Shown here: positions 1 to 11,300 of the stretch, in pieces
How the letters are laid out: the number at the start of each line of letters is the position of its first letter
Numbering within the stretch: position 1 is the first letter of the stretch
NCBI RefSeq assembly: GCF_000740895.1
Contig: NC_025260.1
Coordinates: 1,654,001-1,718,000 of the forward strand
Reading direction: 5' to 3'
DNA: 64,000 bases
From: Theileria orientalis strain Shintoku
Lineage: Eukaryota > Apicomplexa > Aconoidasida > Piroplasmida > Theileriidae
Position numbers and translations under genes: made by a program
The notes under the pieces: generated by a model
Told to the model about the DNA's origin: nothing
The model's input: the letters and a program-made list of their open reading frames with translations, nothing else
Databases searched by the model: none

Positions 1-269
1 AACTGTCAGCAACAAACAGAGGAGTCTTAATTTGGAAGTGCGGATGCTGTGTGTCGGAAAAGGCATTTAAAAAATTTATTAACACCAGCTCTAACGAAGG
101 AGTCTGCCCAAATTGTAACAGTAACTTTACATTTAACCCGCAAGTTTTTAATAAATCGCAAAATTTACCATTTAACTTCGATTTGGTGTTTTTAGTGCCA
201 GACTTAGCCGAGGAAGGCGTGTTAAGAACGAAGTTGCTCCAGCTAAATCAAAAGAACAGCAAAACATGA
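1..269 (+). CDS. Rtf2-like replication termination factor, C-terminal fragment
   Basis: The frame is open from the window edge to a TGA at 267-269; the start lies outside. The visible 88 or so residues contain a Cys-rich knuckle of the form WKCGCCVSEKAFKKF followed 10-20 residues later by CPNCNSNFTF. This order resembles the degenerate RING of Rtf2, which has a GCGCVFSEKAL-like element, then C-x-x-C and a hydrophobic tail. Rtf2 family proteins act at stalled replication forks in the nucleus. The first few bases may belong to an upstream intron or exon. Assignment rests on this motif only, so another RING-like nuclear protein is possible. Confidence 0.5.
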   Translation, partial: LSATNRGVLIWKCGCCVSEKAFKKFINTSSNEGVCPNCNSNFTFNPQVFNKSQNLPFNFDLVFLVPDLAEEGVLRTKLLQLNQKNSKT

Positions 270-531
270 TCATCATTACACTACTAATGTATTATAAAAC
301 AATATCGTATTAATATATAACTTTGATTGTTAGTTTATGTTGCTGTGATTCTCATCAGGCGTACCAGTAAAGTGTGAAGATTCCACCCCAATTATACACT
401 TATTAGTAAAATCTATGTATATTTATAAAGATACAAGTATATTTATTTAATTTTAATCAACAATAATGCGTAAAAGTGGCGCAACACATAATACCTACTA
501 ATGTGTAGAGTAGTGACCTATTTTTGGGAAG

Positions 532-2598
532 ATGAGTACCAACAAACTTGGAATCCTAAGTAGAATGCCCTGGAATAGGTATTCCTTTGTTAAAAAAACA
601 ACTTCTAATGATGGCATGGTGCCAAATGACTTAAAACAAGTTTTGTTTAAAGATGTCCTTAACTACAGTTCCAGTGATGTTTTAAAGCTAGTCAGCTTAA
701 TAGGGAAATGCTCATGTGACTCTAGCTTAATATATAAAACGGATTGGAGTAACATATACGGATTAATTTATAAATCCATTAGTAACTCTACACACATTTG
801 GAGATTTAACAGCCTTGTTAAGCTCATACAAAACGCCTCGTATTTGTGTGATAACTTAGTTAGAAAACATAGGGATACTTCGTTTTTAAATGACACAATC
901 AGGACAGTTACTGAAAGACTAGGTAAAAGTATAAACCAAGTTGGCGACAAGGATATATCCAAACTCATTTACTCATGCTCCAAGGGAGATTTTTTAGGAA
1001 ATTCGCTAATATCAAAGTCATTTTTATTACTATTAGAGAATGAAAGTAACATTTTAGATTAACAAGAACTTTGGTCAATTAGATATTTACTTAAAGAAAA
1101 TAGCTAATTATTACTGATAATCACTAATACACACTTTAGTCATTCAGAGACTAAATCGTTTTGAAGCAATAGATTTACTTAAGATACTACACTCAACAAA
1201 TAGCATAAGGAAACACAATGAAACAGTATTCGAAAAGGATTTCATATCATGCATTTGTAATAAAATACTGGAAAAGATATCAAAGATCGGATCAATAGTA
1301 TTGTCAATTAGATAATCAACTGCACATTATTTATATCAGTCATTAATATTATATACATAAGTTACATTAGTTACATAAGTCTTATTAGTCTCATTAAATA
1401 CACACACATACATATATCACATATATTAATATTTCGGTTCAACTAAACAGTACCGTAGGATATAAGTAACCTAATCTGTTTTCTGCATAACAATAACTTG
1501 TTGAACAAGCATAATAAAGCAACAATCAACAATAACATTAACAAAAGGTAACGTTCACGTTATGAGCATTAACTGAAATTAGGCTATATGGAATCAAAGA
1601 CAAAGATTTATTGCTGTCAACATCGCTGAGCTTAGTAATGTACAATATTATCAATCTGAAAAATATGGTACTTGGACAACCAGATGTTAATTCCACAATT
1701 TAGGAACTAATAATAAAACTGTTAAAACTACATGAATTACAGGTAAATTTATCCATAAGTATTCTCTTGTCAACATTCACCATTATTTTATAGGCTGAGG
1801 ACATAATAATATGTAAACTAATGATATATTACCTTAAATACAACACCAAGGTACAATTCTATGCACATTATCTACTACTACTGCTACTGCTACTACTACT
1901 ACTATTACCATTACTACTACATTTGGTACTACTACTGCTACAATCACTATTGGTACCATTACTGCTACAATCACTATTGGTACCATTACTGCTACAATCA
2001 CTATTGGTACTATTACCATTACTGTTATTACTACTACTGCTATTACTGTTATTACTACTACTAATTCACCAACTTATAACGCTGCCTTTGTTATCGCTTT
2101 TACCATTGCTATCATATAATTGACACATAGGTTTACGAGGAGCTGAGTGGCGCAGATAAAAGTTACCTAGATGCAGTCTTATCTACATTCGTAAATGGAA
2201 TTTCGTACGGGTTGTTTAACCGTATGTACAGCCACATTGGCACGTCTGCCAGTGGCGACATTTTAAACGTCAATAGTGAGGTGTGTAGGCTCTTGCGAAT
2301 GCTCAACTACCGCTTTATCCCCTATTTGCACGGCCCGTACTTGTTAAGTTTCTACGATCCCTTCAACAGAGTTGCCATTCTTACCAGCAGCGCCTCTACC
2401 GATGCCACCACTGCCATCAATGGAACCTCCAACGAGTGGCTGCGTAGGAACTTAACTTATTTAAACGAGAACATGAAACTGCACCTGAGATCTGAAGGGC
2501 TAAAACTCGTCGAACTGCAGTCAGACTTCTTCGCCCTAAGCGTCTATAGACAGATCCACCGCCTGATCTCCTCTATCAATGTACTATACACATACTGA
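532..2598 (+). CDS. Multi-exon conserved hypothetical, possible RAP/FAST-like organelle RNA protein
   Basis: Exon 1 starts at the ATG at 532 and runs to near 1045. Short exons follow at roughly 1150-1310, 1582-1660, 1701-1740 and 1794-1850, and the last exon is 2131-2598. The long intron 1851-2130 starts GTACAA, ends ACATAG and is filled with repeats. The protein is helical and Leu/Ile/Asn-rich. Its last 150 residues (LHGPYLLSFYDPFNRVAIL, then RRNLTYLNENMKLHLRSEGL) vaguely follow the RAP pattern of a hydrophobic strand, an Arg-rich helix and a strand. Apicomplexan RAP proteins are organelle RNA factors, but the match is weak and internal exons are approximate. No targeting leader is obvious. 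Confidence 0.5.
1862..2064 (+). repeat. Intronic triplet and 27-bp tandem repeat
   Basis: The intron at 1851-2130 consists largely of CTA/CTG/TTA-type triplets. Inside it a 27-bp unit (ctgctacaatcactattggt plus 7 bases) is repeated three times between about 1935 and 2015. The tract is open in several frames on both strands, giving Leu-rich, Tyr-rich or Val-rich artefact frames, but it is bounded by clean splice sites. Confidence 0.8.
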
Positions 2599-2662
2599 CA
2601 CTCAATAGCTACTGGTTACCATATCTACCATATGTACGTTTGAAAGGCAGATTTCAAAAAAA

Positions 2663-4990
2663 TTACATACAAAGGTAATGTGCAAGGAAATTCGCATCAT
2701 ATCTCTTGTTGTTGATGTTGTAGTAGTCTGGTATGCTCTTTATTCTGTAGAAGTTCAGGTGCTCGTACATCCTCGTCGCATATTCATTGTAGTAGATCGT
2801 GTGCAGGTATATTACAAGTGGCATTTTACTATACACGTCATTTATTCTACCTTTTGCCACTGCAACGTCCTTATTGACGTTACTGTTACTAGCATTCAGT
2901 GAGTTTAAATCTGCGGCTACATTGCTATTTTCAGTGCCGTTTTTGTTAACTGTGTCGTTGTTAATACCATTTAGAGTGTTATCATTAGTAGTGGTGTTAT
3001 CATCATCATTATTCATCGTGTTATTATCATTGCTATTACCATTGCTATCACCATTGATATTGTTAACATCATCACCATTGATATCATTATCCATTGTGTT
3101 AATGTTACTACTATCATTACGCATTGTGTTATTTCTATTATTATCATTGTTACCATTACCATCACCATTGATATCATTATCCATTGTGTTAATGTTACTA
3201 CTATCATTACGCATTGTGTTATTTCTATTATTATCATTGTTACCATTACCATCATCATTGTTATTATTATCCATTGTGTTAATGTTACTACTATCATTAT
3301 TCATTGAGTTGTTTCTATTATTATCATTGTTACCATTACCATCATCATTGTTATTATTATTATCCATTGTGTTACTGTTACTACTACTCGTGAAGCTACT
3401 AGCCATCGTGCCCATGTTATATTTACCATTCAGGTCAATTTTAATCATTTCACCTTCATTTACCTTCGTTATGAAATTTGCCATGGTCACTGGCACATTT
3501 CCCAGGTTCAACACGTGCGTGTAGTACACGTACATGTCCCTCATTCTTATAAACTTGCTGTTGTAGTAGTTTCTCATTACGCTCATATTCCTCCTCGTTG
3601 CTCTCTCCTGCGGATCGTGTGCGTTGTAATTTTCCTTCTTCATCACTGCGTAACTCAGTTGATAGTAGCTGTTTTCGTATACGTATACGTTGTAGTTGAC
3701 GTAGTAGACCAGCAGCTGCACGAACAGTATCACGTGCGTTCCCAGCATCCTCTTTCTCAGCCCCAGTGTTATTCCTGTGCTCAGTATGTACACGCTCTTT
3801 GCGTTCTTGATGTTAAAATTCCTCACGTACTCCATAATGAGCTCATTATTGTACAGCTGGTTGTAGAGGAACAGGTAGAAGCTATCCCCCAGAAGGCTTT
3901 CATTTATTCTTATGGAGCTTCTAATTCTTCTCTCCGTCTCCTCCCTGTCAATGTCACTGGTATGTTCCATCCCTTCTACACTGCGATTATCAAATGCATC
4001 TTTAACATCCGTACTATCCACCTTAGCTCCTGTACTACTATCCACCTTAGCACCTGTACTACTATCCTCTCTAGTACCACCAGCATCACCACCGGAATGT
4101 GCGGCATCAACGCCTATCTCGTCTACTGAATTCATCCGATCCAGATCACTTTCCACATCCATGAAACTACCGTCTTCTTCCTTATCTGTGCCGTTTGAAT
4201 CAATTGTAACATCTATGTGCTTCTCCTTAGGGTCTGTGTTGTATATCAGTGGACACAGCTGACTTGTGTAAAACGTCCTCAGTATGTTGTAGTCGTCTCC
4301 CGAGATCAGGTTGTTCGTTTCTTCCAGGTTTATCAGCAGTGTTACAAAGCCTATCATAAACTCGTCACACTCATGATCGTACAGCAACGACTCTGTCAAC
4401 GGGTCGTCGAATTCGCTGTAATCTGCGTCCTTCACCAGAAACTCCAGGTACTTGTCGATTGCATACTCTCCAGTCCTTCTGAAGAAACTCACGTATGTCC
4501 TCGGCAGAAAGACTCCAAACGCCATGATTTCATTCTCATACCAATCCTATAGCAATTACATGTCAGTGCAGCCATATAAGTGCGAACTACTCAATGTGCA
4601 AATTGGCATGAGTGCCTCTCACATTCTAATGTTTAACATTTACTCCTTGCGTTTAGCGATATCTACTAGCAGCTAGTGTTTAATGCTTACCACGTCTCGC
4701 GTATTGTTATGCGACGAGTCGAAAAAATCCCAGAACGACTGTGTATCGAAAAATCCTGATTCCGTGGAGCAGGCGACTTCAAAAAATTTTGGATCGTACC
4801 TGATTGGGAACAGTTCCGAGTGTAACTGCTGCAAGGCCACTGTGTGTCTCGGCTGCAACGGCTTCACGTTTAGTATCAGTCTCAAATCCACGTGCTTCGG
4901 TATCTTTACCAGCAACATGTTGAGCAGATTAAATTCCGTCTTAAATTCAGGCTCTCCTGGAATCAGAGCAGTCGATTTGAGGGATTCCAT
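2663..4990 (-). CDS. Naa60/Naa50-type N-terminal acetyltransferase with long Asn-rich insertion
   Basis: Two exons, 4691-4990 and 2663-4546, join in phase 0 across a 144-nt intron (GTAAGC...CTATAG) into about 727 residues. GNAT elements occur in Naa60 order. Exon 1 has LQPRHTVALQQLHSELFPIR with the FPI-x-Y-D-x-x-F signature. Early exon 2 has a beta-4-like DEFMIGFVTLLI. Near exon 2 residue 245 lies motif A, VYILSTGITLGLRKRMLGTH, with the R-x-x-x-x-G acetyl-CoA loop. The C-terminus has IYLHTIYYNEYATRMYEHLN followed by a Pro-Asp-Tyr-Tyr segment matching the Naa60 end (YLHV..N..A..FYE, P-Y-Y-Y). Between motif A and the C-terminus lie about 200 residues of Asn/Asp repeats, and another acidic insertion precedes motif A. 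Naa60 acetylates N-termini of membrane proteins at the Golgi in other eukaryotes. I infer this function from order and motifs. The CoA loop is not textbook Q/R-x-x-G-x-G/A. Confidence 0.62.
3005..3375 (-). repeat. Coding Asn/Asp tandem repeat (~87 bp x 4)
   Basis: About four copies of a unit near 87 bp encode a 29-residue Asn/Asp repeat around GNGNNDNNRNN and SSNINTMDN. Copies 2 and 3 are nearly identical at the DNA level, which suggests recent duplication. The tract sits inside the acetyltransferase gene. Confidence 0.85.
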
Positions 4991-5350
4991 TTTTTTAGAA
5001 TGCGATATTTGATCTTCTCCAATTTAAAACTCAATTATACACACTATTTCATATTAGTCATGTACACTATTTCACTGTGGTGTGCCAGTAAAAGAATCAC
5101 TAATTAACTTTTTATTTCCACCAGTTTATCTTCTATCAACTTTCTTCGTTTTATTAATACCACTAATCTTATTTCATGTTTATAATCATTTTTATTCATT
5201 AATTTATAAACACATCTGGATTCTACTCCAATTCCCTAATTCTACTATGTTTCAATTTACACAACTCCACATATTCCATTTATTACTAATTAAAATGTAA
5301 CTTAAATGATAAAAATTACGTAACCGCTTTTAAATTTGCTTGCCATATCG
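4991..5350. other. Intergenic, nothing recognised
   Basis: AT-rich DNA lies between the acetyltransferase start and the RRP15-like stop. It is probably the promoter of the former and the 3' region of the latter. I see no RNA gene or repeat. Confidence 0.5.
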
Positions 5351-5834
5351 TCATTTTGCATTATTTAGTAGTATAAAAAGCTTCTTCACTAAAATACATC
5401 ATTATCGTCATTATTATCAAATACCTCCTTTGGTTGCTATTCTTTTATATTTTTTTTCCTGTTCCTCCGGATATTCTGATGGGTCGACTCTCACACTTGT
5501 TTTGCGATGTACCTATTCATCATTATCACGACTGACACTTATATCCTTTGTATACCACATATCTACTTTACTCATATCTATTATATCAATTATATTTATT
5601 TCCCACCTTTACTGATGCCACTGATTCATCATCCTCTTCCGGTTTCTTGTGCTTCTTCTCAATGACCTTCAACTCATGTATCGAATGTAAACATACCTTA
5701 TCATGGCTCTTTTTACTTATAGTGCTAAACGCTAAATATTACATTAGTGCTCCCCTCAAAATACCTTTTGAGAATCCTTTTAACATCGACTTTTTGTCCA
5801 TGGATTCCTCCACCGCTTCATCCTGGGATTCCAT
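5351..5834 (-). CDS. RRP15-like ribosome biogenesis protein
   Basis: The ATG at 5834 opens MESQDEAVEESMDKKSMLKG. Successive short exons give GFSKAFSTISKKSHDK, then LKVIEKKHKKPEEDDES, then VDPSEYPEEQEKKYKRIATK, ending G-V-K-K-L-F-x-L-L-N-N-A-K at the TGA at 5351-5353. The last block is the RRP15 signature (x-K-x-x-R-I-A-T-R-G-V-V-x-L-F-N-A), and the GFSKAF-x-x-I segment resembles the conserved front block. RRP15 is a nucleolar factor for 60S subunit maturation. Introns are very short (about 33, 24 and 37 nt), so joins are tentative. The protein is small (~120 residues) against about 200-280 in yeast or human. Upstream genes read the same way but spacing argues against a shared transcript. Confidence 0.5.
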
Positions 5835-6055
5835 AACATAATCCTTATTCATACGCAACGCATATATGTAAATTTACTATATTCTATATTACAAACTTAT
5901 TTAAAAATTATCAACTATTTTTATAAATATATACTGAATATTAGTTGGTAATACTACCCTTCAACCAACACCCTAGCACACATACTCATAAAATACACTC
6001 ATTCATGCCTAGCCTCAATGCTACACGCGTATCTCCGTATACTGTTTTATGACAT

Positions 6056-8217
6056 TTAAAGGTTGGACCCTAATTCTAGATCTTCTAGAAACTTTCGTAC
6101 AAGTGGACCTGTTACTGTGGTCAACAATGGCGACGAAATAACATGTGCCGCTCCTTCAATCTCGTGAAATCTTACAATGTCTGAATTTTTAAAAAACTTA
6201 TCCATCAAGTGTCTCGGCCCCTAAATTGAAGTTATTTTAGCCACATAGTCTCGGGCAGCGTACACAACTATGACTAATACTCGTGTAGCTCCTCCAATAA
6301 CTACATCTTTTCAATACATAGCATCACTGCAGTAACTAGTAACTCACTTTAACATCACATGTCTTATCATCTTTCGAGTGAATGAACAGTGTTGGAAGGG
6401 TTTCTGGATATTCGCTAAACTCTGCCTCCAGGGTCTTCGTCGCGTCGTAAATCATCAGTGCCATCTTTATGTATAGCCTCTCTCTGAAGAACAGCGGGTC
6501 CTAAACCATTGTTAACTCAGGTAAAAAACGCCAATAAGAACACAATTAACGCCAACATAACTAATGCTGATACTATCAACAATAACAAACGCCAATACAA
6601 AGACGCCAATAAAGCACTAACAACACTGTCAACACTGACTACTCAACTTACTTGGCCCCGCATATGCGCTGACAGCGTCTCCGTGAAGTCCGGGGGCAGT
6701 CCCACTCTCAACGCAGGCTTCAGCCTGTTGAAGAAGCGGAAGCAGGGGAAGCACTTTTTGACCAGGCCCTGGTAGTGGAAGTCTATGTTTATCATTCCGG
6801 CCAGACACACCAGCGCGTCGACCAGGTTCTTTGAGGTCGCCTTGTGGTAGAGCTGCATCGTGCGCAGAACCACGTTCCCGCCCATGCTCAGGCCCATCAG
6901 GTAACACCTGTTCATGGTGGTGCTGAAGCCGTTGCCCGTGTATAAGCTAGAGGTCGTGATGTTTTCGTCCGTTTTAAAAATCTGGTCGTGGTCGTAGACC
7001 TGCGAGGTGTCGGAGAAGTTGCCGCGCTTAACCAGAGATATGAACTGTATGAGGTCGTAGCAGACGTCTTCGAACTTGTCGAAGTAGCACCTTCTCCCCC
7101 CAAACGACTCCGACATGCCGTGGCCCTGGTGGTCGAGGCCGTACACCGAGTACCCCAGGTTATTCATGTACTCCAGGAAGGAGCCCTCGTACTTGAAGCG
7201 GGGCGTCACGTCGAAGACGTTCTTGCCGTCGAGCGTGCTGTAGTTCTCGTCCGAGTTCGCTGCGGGCGGCGAGCTATGGAAGACCAGCCCCCTTTCCAGC
7301 TCCTCGGTCCTGTGCGCCGACTCTGTCTTGTACTCGCCCACGTTCGCCAGGTGCCAGTCGACGTTGTAGCCTGCGAAGTCGCCTCTGAAGTGCGACTTAA
7401 TTCCGTGGACCAAGAACACCTTTCCCTTAGGCCTGTCCACTTCGCTCGCGTAGGTTCTTATTCGCAGTCCCTGGCGGTTTTTAAAGTGGCTCATCACTGC
7501 CTTTCCCTTGCCTCCCATTTGAGCGCGCCCCTTACCTGCGAGCGTTTTATCAAAGAGCGGATTCATCGATATAACGTTCAACTCTGCACCTTCTTTGTCT
7601 TTTCTCTGACTTTTCTCTTTACTTAATCCACTCGCTGCTTCTTTTCTTTCTGGGTTTTCCAATGATTTTAGTCCCTCTTTAAACTCCGCGTTTTTGTGCG
7701 AATTAAATGCACGTTTTGTTATGTGGTTACTTAGCGTGCTATTTGCACTGTTAATAAAATTATTTACACTCGACAGGATAAAACTATATTTATTTTGGGT
7801 TTTATGGGCCGATTTCCATGTATTAGCGGCTAAAACATCCGATATTTCTCTCCAATTTTTATTTTTTTGGAGTTTTATTATACAGTTACCATTAAGTTTA
7901 CTTACTACTGGTAGAAGTGCGTAATTTAAACTCGTCGCGTGTATTTGTCTCTGGGTTCCGCGTGTGTTAAGTGATTCAATTCTACTTACACATACTGTAC
8001 CTGCTTTCCCCAAAGTTTTAATTCCGTTCAATTTGACATTACCAATGGAAGTTTTCGTGTAACTTTGAAGTTGTATGATTTGTTCCAAATTACGGTTTGT
8101 GTAAATAAATTTATTTTTAATTGGCAACTTCCTACTTATTTTAGTGTTTATTACTGCCGTGCTCGTTCTGATTAAGCAAATTACCAGTGAGAACAGCTTT
8201 ATTTTACTATTTATCAT
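6056..8217 (-). CDS. Alpha/beta hydrolase (monoacylglycerol-lipase-like) with N-terminal leader
   Basis: The first exon (about 6645-8217) is followed by at least two 3' exons, ending at TAA 6056-6058. Residues 5-22 are a hydrophobic signal-like helix (KLFSLVICLIRTSTAVI), and residues 23-230 are basic and poorly conserved. The hydrolase fold starts near 235 with GKVFLVHGIKSH (oxyanion region), then GLDHQGHGMSES near 362 and the nucleophile elbow GLSMGG near 442. Later exons carry the acid (HSKDDKTCD) and the catalytic His (EGAAHVIS), so the Ser-Asp-His triad is complete. Family members cleave monoglycerides, lysophospholipids or xenobiotic esters. The leader implies entry into the secretory system, and the long basic stretch after it would fit apicoplast transit, but this is inference. 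Exon ends near 6645, 6480 and 6240 are approximate. Confidence 0.75.
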
Positions 8218-8373
8218 ATATTGGCTTCTTTGTTCCCCATACCGTCCATGACTTGCCCTTTTACTTTTTTCAGTACACCCTATTACACAACTATATTTTA
8301 TTTTTTTATTATTCTTATTTATTACACTTGTTACTTATTATATATATTAAAATTATACATTATATTTTACTCT

Positions 8374-11300
8374 TTACTTATTTATCATATATTGTTGTTG
8401 GAACTTTGATATCCACATTTTATCCTCGCACATATTTCTAGTTTCGTTTTCTTTGCTTTGCTGGTTATTGTTTTGGCTTGTTCCTGGCCTACTAACATTG
8501 TGTTTGTTGTTCCACTGTTGACTGTTTGACAGGTAGTTTGTTATTGCTGTGATTCCATATTTCGGAACATCTCCGCACATTGCCTTGGGCAGTCCGTATA
8601 CCACTGATATTAGATACGGTTCATTGTATTTCGCTCTCTTCGTTACAACATCTACTAATTTATTATAAATTCTCATATTACGTTTAATCGTCAACGTAAG
8701 AACTATTTTAACTAGTAATAACTGCACTAAGCAATAGTAACAACTACACTAACAACTGGCAACTATTTAACTAACAACTGGCAACTATTTAACTAACAAC
8801 TGGCAACTATTTAACTAACAACTGGCAACAACTTAACTAACAACTACTTAACTAAGAGCTAGCAACTACACTATAACATATACGCAATATTTCAAATATG
8901 TATCTATGTAGTCCACTTTCTTACCTGGGAAGTTAGAATCGTAATGCTGTGGTAGTATTCTCGGCTGTGACTTCACCGGTCCGTTTTTCGTTATCGTTAC
9001 TGGGGAGTATATTGGCTCCAGGGGCAGTGAATTATACTTCTTTTTGTTTTTAAATCCGTCTGGATGGTATAGATAATGCGTATATGCATAGCATCTATTC
9101 GCCGTCTGTTCTCTTACAAATCTGCACAAATGATTGTTAGTTTAATCACTAATACTACCCTAACGGCTGGAATAGATACGCTAACCGCTAACATAACTGC
9201 TACCCTAACCGCTAGCGTAACTAACACTACTGATGGCATAAACATCTAAATATCTGGCAAGCGGCTTACTTTTCCGTGTGCAGCTCTATCGTGTGCTTCA
9301 GGCAAAGCGGCTCCAGCACTATCGACTGGAACAGGTTGCTCAGCACGCCGTCCGGGTCCCTTTTCGAGCCCGGGTTCCTGGCGCAGGCTGCTCCGAATGC
9401 CGCCTGGTCGTCCTGGCCCTCGCTATGCGTCGCCTCGCCGACGAAGTTGCCCATGAACGTGTGCAGCTGGTACTGCTTCAGGTTAAGGTTGTTCTTGTTC
9501 GAGTACCTGACGTAGCAGCCGCTCAGCAGACAGCACATTGGGTGGAACGTGAGTTCGCACTCGGACCTGCCGCCGGCCTTTGAGCCTCCGTTAACTCCGT
9601 TGTCTCCCTGGCTGTGACTTTGCTGTCTCTCCTTAGGGTTGCCGTTCATGTTCGTCATTGTACCCACTCCATTGCTTACGCCTCTCTTGTGGCCACTAAC
9701 GCCAACGGTACCCGTATCATTGCTGCTTAAGCCGCTGTTGTGACCACCGATTCCCACGTTGTTCTCCTCGCCGTAGCCCCCTTCCCTTTCGTTATGCGCC
9801 GAGTACGTGCACCTCACCTGTATTCCTCCTATCACTCCGCATATTGAGCACGTCGACATTGACTCCATTCTGTTAGGCAGGTACCACTGGTTCAGGTTAA
9901 TGAAGTCGTAGCAGACCACCTTCGGCATCAGGAAGACGAGACACATCAGGTGTATCCACTTTTCGTCCTCTCCCGCCTTCCTGTCCGCCTTCGCGTTCTT
10001 CGTCCGCGAGTTCATGTTTGCGTATCCTCCCGCGTATCCTCCGTACCCGTTTACTGTCCCTGGCCCGTAGGTCACTCCTCTGTAGGTCTGCCTGTTCATA
10101 TCGCTCGCCTTCGTGTCGTACTGGTAGTTGCTTTGCTGCTGACTCGTGCTCACTCCTTGTCCCGCTCCGTCTCCTCCGTATCCTCTGTACGCCTGGTAGT
10201 TTGCGCTGCTGCTCCCTGCGCTTGAGGGGACGTATATTGCCTTCATTGCTCCTCCTGAGGAGAGGCAGGCGACGCATATTGCTGAGTTGTAGTTTGTTTC
10301 GTAGCGCTGGTTGTACTCCTTGCTGCACGGGTCGCAGTAGAAACCCGACTTTGTCTCCTTGTCCTTCGGCGCTGGACTCGCCGTCGGGTTATTGAGCTGG
10401 TTCGAGAGCCTGTAGTTGTAGTAGCACTTGTAGTGTATTCTCAGGTAGCACTTTTGGCACTGTATCAGGATGTGCTTGTGGCTCAGCTCACTCAGCAGGC
10501 ACACTGAGCAGTACTCCTTCGTTATCTTTACCTTTTCTCCTCGCTCCTTTCCCCCCTCCGCTCCTCCTGCCTCTTCGTTCCCTATGCTCGACTTGTAGCT
10601 TCCGTAGTCTCCCACGCTTCCTTCGTTGCCTCCTTTTCCCATTTCTGCCTGGTCTTTGTCCTCGTCTTCGTGTTTCCCCACGTAGTCATCCCTCTTAGCG
10701 TTGCGCGTGTTTCTTACCGGATTGCTACGATGGCTACTATTACTGCTATTACTGGCACCTTGACTGCTACTCCTCAGACCACTATTGCCGTGTCCACTAT
10801 TGACCCGACCGCCGGCACCACTGTTACTTGTGCCGTGGCTGCTGGCGATGCTGTTGTTACTATTGGCCCGGCTGCTGGCGCCACTATTGATGCTGGTACC
10901 GTGGCCACTGTCCGTCCTTCTGATTACCGAGTACCTTTTTCCCAGCCCGCTACTCACTATACCCGTGCTGTTGATTGTATTCGTACCGCTATTTGCCCCT
11001 CCGCTCAATTTTCCGCCACTGCCAATACCAATACCACTACCAGCGTTATTACCAATACCACTACCAGCGTTATTACCAATACCACTACCAGCGTTATTAC
11101 CACTACCAATACCACTGCCACTACCAATACCAAAGCTACTGCTGTTGGCTGCTGCACTGCGTGTATTCATGCTGCCGCCACTCGTTTTACCTCCAACTCT
11201 GGCGGCTGCACTACCACTGACACCACCAACACCGCTATTACTTGCTTCAACTTCGTGCTTCTTCTCCGGGTAGCTGCTTTCCTCCATCATGAACGAGTTC

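Noticed and set aside
1821..2123. Leu-rich plus-strand and Val-rich minus-strand frames
   Set aside because: They arise from triplet repeats inside an intron with clean splice sites; the sequence is open in several frames by composition only.
6988..7626. 212-codon Val/Ala/Arg-rich frame antisense to the hydrolase
   Set aside because: GC-rich codons of the hydrolase leave the opposite strand open; no motif.
8740..8860. CRISPR-like array from the regular 22-bp repeats
   Set aside because: Copies are directly adjacent with no spacers, lie in an intron, and the genome is eukaryotic.
9140..9240. Telomere-like ctaacc repeats
   Set aside because: Units are irregular (ctaaccgcta, ctaacata), short and intronic, unlike true telomere arrays.
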